Positions 37,724 to 37,942 of a stretch of 37,942 nucleotides of DNA are shown here, piece after piece. This DNA is from Caryophanales bacterium UBA5455 (lineage in GTDB: Bacteria > Bacillota_I > Bacilli_A > RFN20 > CAG-826): positions 1 to 37,942 of the forward strand of contig DIQT01000011.1 of NCBI GenBank assembly GCA_002427365.1. The letters run 5' to 3'. Within the stretch, counting starts at the first letter, position 1. Each line of letters opens with the position of its first letter. Both the position numbers and the translations under genes were made by a program. The notes under the pieces were generated by a model that searched no databases, was not told where the DNA came from, and was given only the letters and a program-made list of their open reading frames with translations.

Positions 37724-37942
37724 ATGAATAAAAAATTAAAATTTGCTTTGGTTAGTTTAGTTTCGCTTATTACCTTATCGAGTTGTAGTTTACTTTCTTA
37801 CTTTTTTCAATCCAAGGTTGATCCCTTTGATTATGAATATGAAGGGGGCTATCTCCGCTATGATTCCAACTATGAAAACTATCAAAAACTTCCAACATAT
37901 AAAGATTTAAATAACGCAAATGGTGGAATGGTGCTTGATAGT
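37724..37942 (+). CDS. Putative lipoprotein, 5' part
   Basis: The frame is open to the right edge (73 codons, no stop), so the gene is incomplete. It starts MNKKLKFALVSLVSLITLSS, then Cys21: a basic n-region, a hydrophobic h-region and a lipobox LSSC, so it should be lipid-anchored outside the membrane. After the Cys the chain is rich in Tyr, Asp and Glu (DPFDYEYEGGYLRYDSNYEN). AAAGGAG lies eight bases before the ATG. I do not recognise the family from the visible part. It could be a solute-binding or surface lipoprotein. Confidence 0.8.
   Translation, partial: MNKKLKFALVSLVSLITLSSCSLLSYFFQSKVDPFDYEYEGGYLRYDSNYENYQKLPTYKDLNNANGGMVLDS

Noticed and set aside
1..37942. Genetic code 4 (UGA as Trp)
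   Set aside because: No gene contains an in-frame TGA, and the conserved tryptophans I checked are TGG, so reassignment is not supported. Only avoidance of UGA is.

Overview
The window comes from a low-GC, Gram-positive type bacterium of the Bacilli/Mollicutes-related lineages. The evidence is the Firmicutes order cysS-rlmB-sigH-rpmG-secE-nusG-rplKAJL-ybxB-rpoBC, strong GGAGG ribosome binding sites, a Firmicutes-type L10 leader and a four-cysteine adenylate kinase. Nearly everything is on the + strand. Several traits point toward the Mollicutes side of that group. No gene ends in TGA (51 readable stops: 32 TAA, 19 TAG). RpoB has Asn at the position equivalent to E. coli 526. L11 has a shortened proline loop. 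UGA is nevertheless not read as Trp here, since every gene is intact under the standard code.

Layout. 1-1026 is the 3' part of gatB. 1036-4436 is a queuosine salvage cluster: a preQ1-I riboswitch, then queT, tgt, queA and queH. 4439-4778 is a long leader with a promoter and a two-part hairpin. 4779-19667 is the S10-spc-alpha supercluster, from rpsJ to rplQ. It is complete in the usual order except that rpmD (L30) is missing between rpsE and rplO. A strong terminator follows. 19775-20605 holds two small membrane protein genes of unknown role. 20720-24105 holds a HAD phosphatase, cysS, rlmB and a SigH-like sigma factor that seems to start at ATT. 24343-25273 is rpmG-secE-nusG. 25581-28557 is rplK, rplA, rplJ, rplL and a ybxB-like methyltransferase, with RNA leaders before rplK and rplJ and an attenuator after rplL. 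28584-36121 is rpoB-rpoC, closed by a strong terminator. 36223-37632 is an NCS2-like permease, possibly on a leaderless mRNA. A lipoprotein gene runs off the right edge.

How the genes work together. Most of the window is the translation and transcription core: about 30 ribosomal proteins, RNA polymerase alpha, beta and beta', NusG, SecY/SecE, Adk, Map and IF-1. The queuosine genes modify tRNA wobble bases from an imported precursor. gatB, cysS and rlmB add charged tRNA and rRNA modification. Control appears to be largely at RNA level: a riboswitch, ribosomal-protein leaders, attenuators, and stop codons fused to the next gene's Shine-Dalgarno (UAGGAGG).

I saw no mobile element, CRISPR array, tRNA or rRNA gene. 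No obviously novel multi-gene system is present. The points most worth a second look are the complete absence of UGA stops, the ATT-start sigma factor, the L11 loop deletion, the long charged tails on L22, L5 and S5, the loss of rpmD, and the undescribed leader RNAs before rpsJ and rplK.
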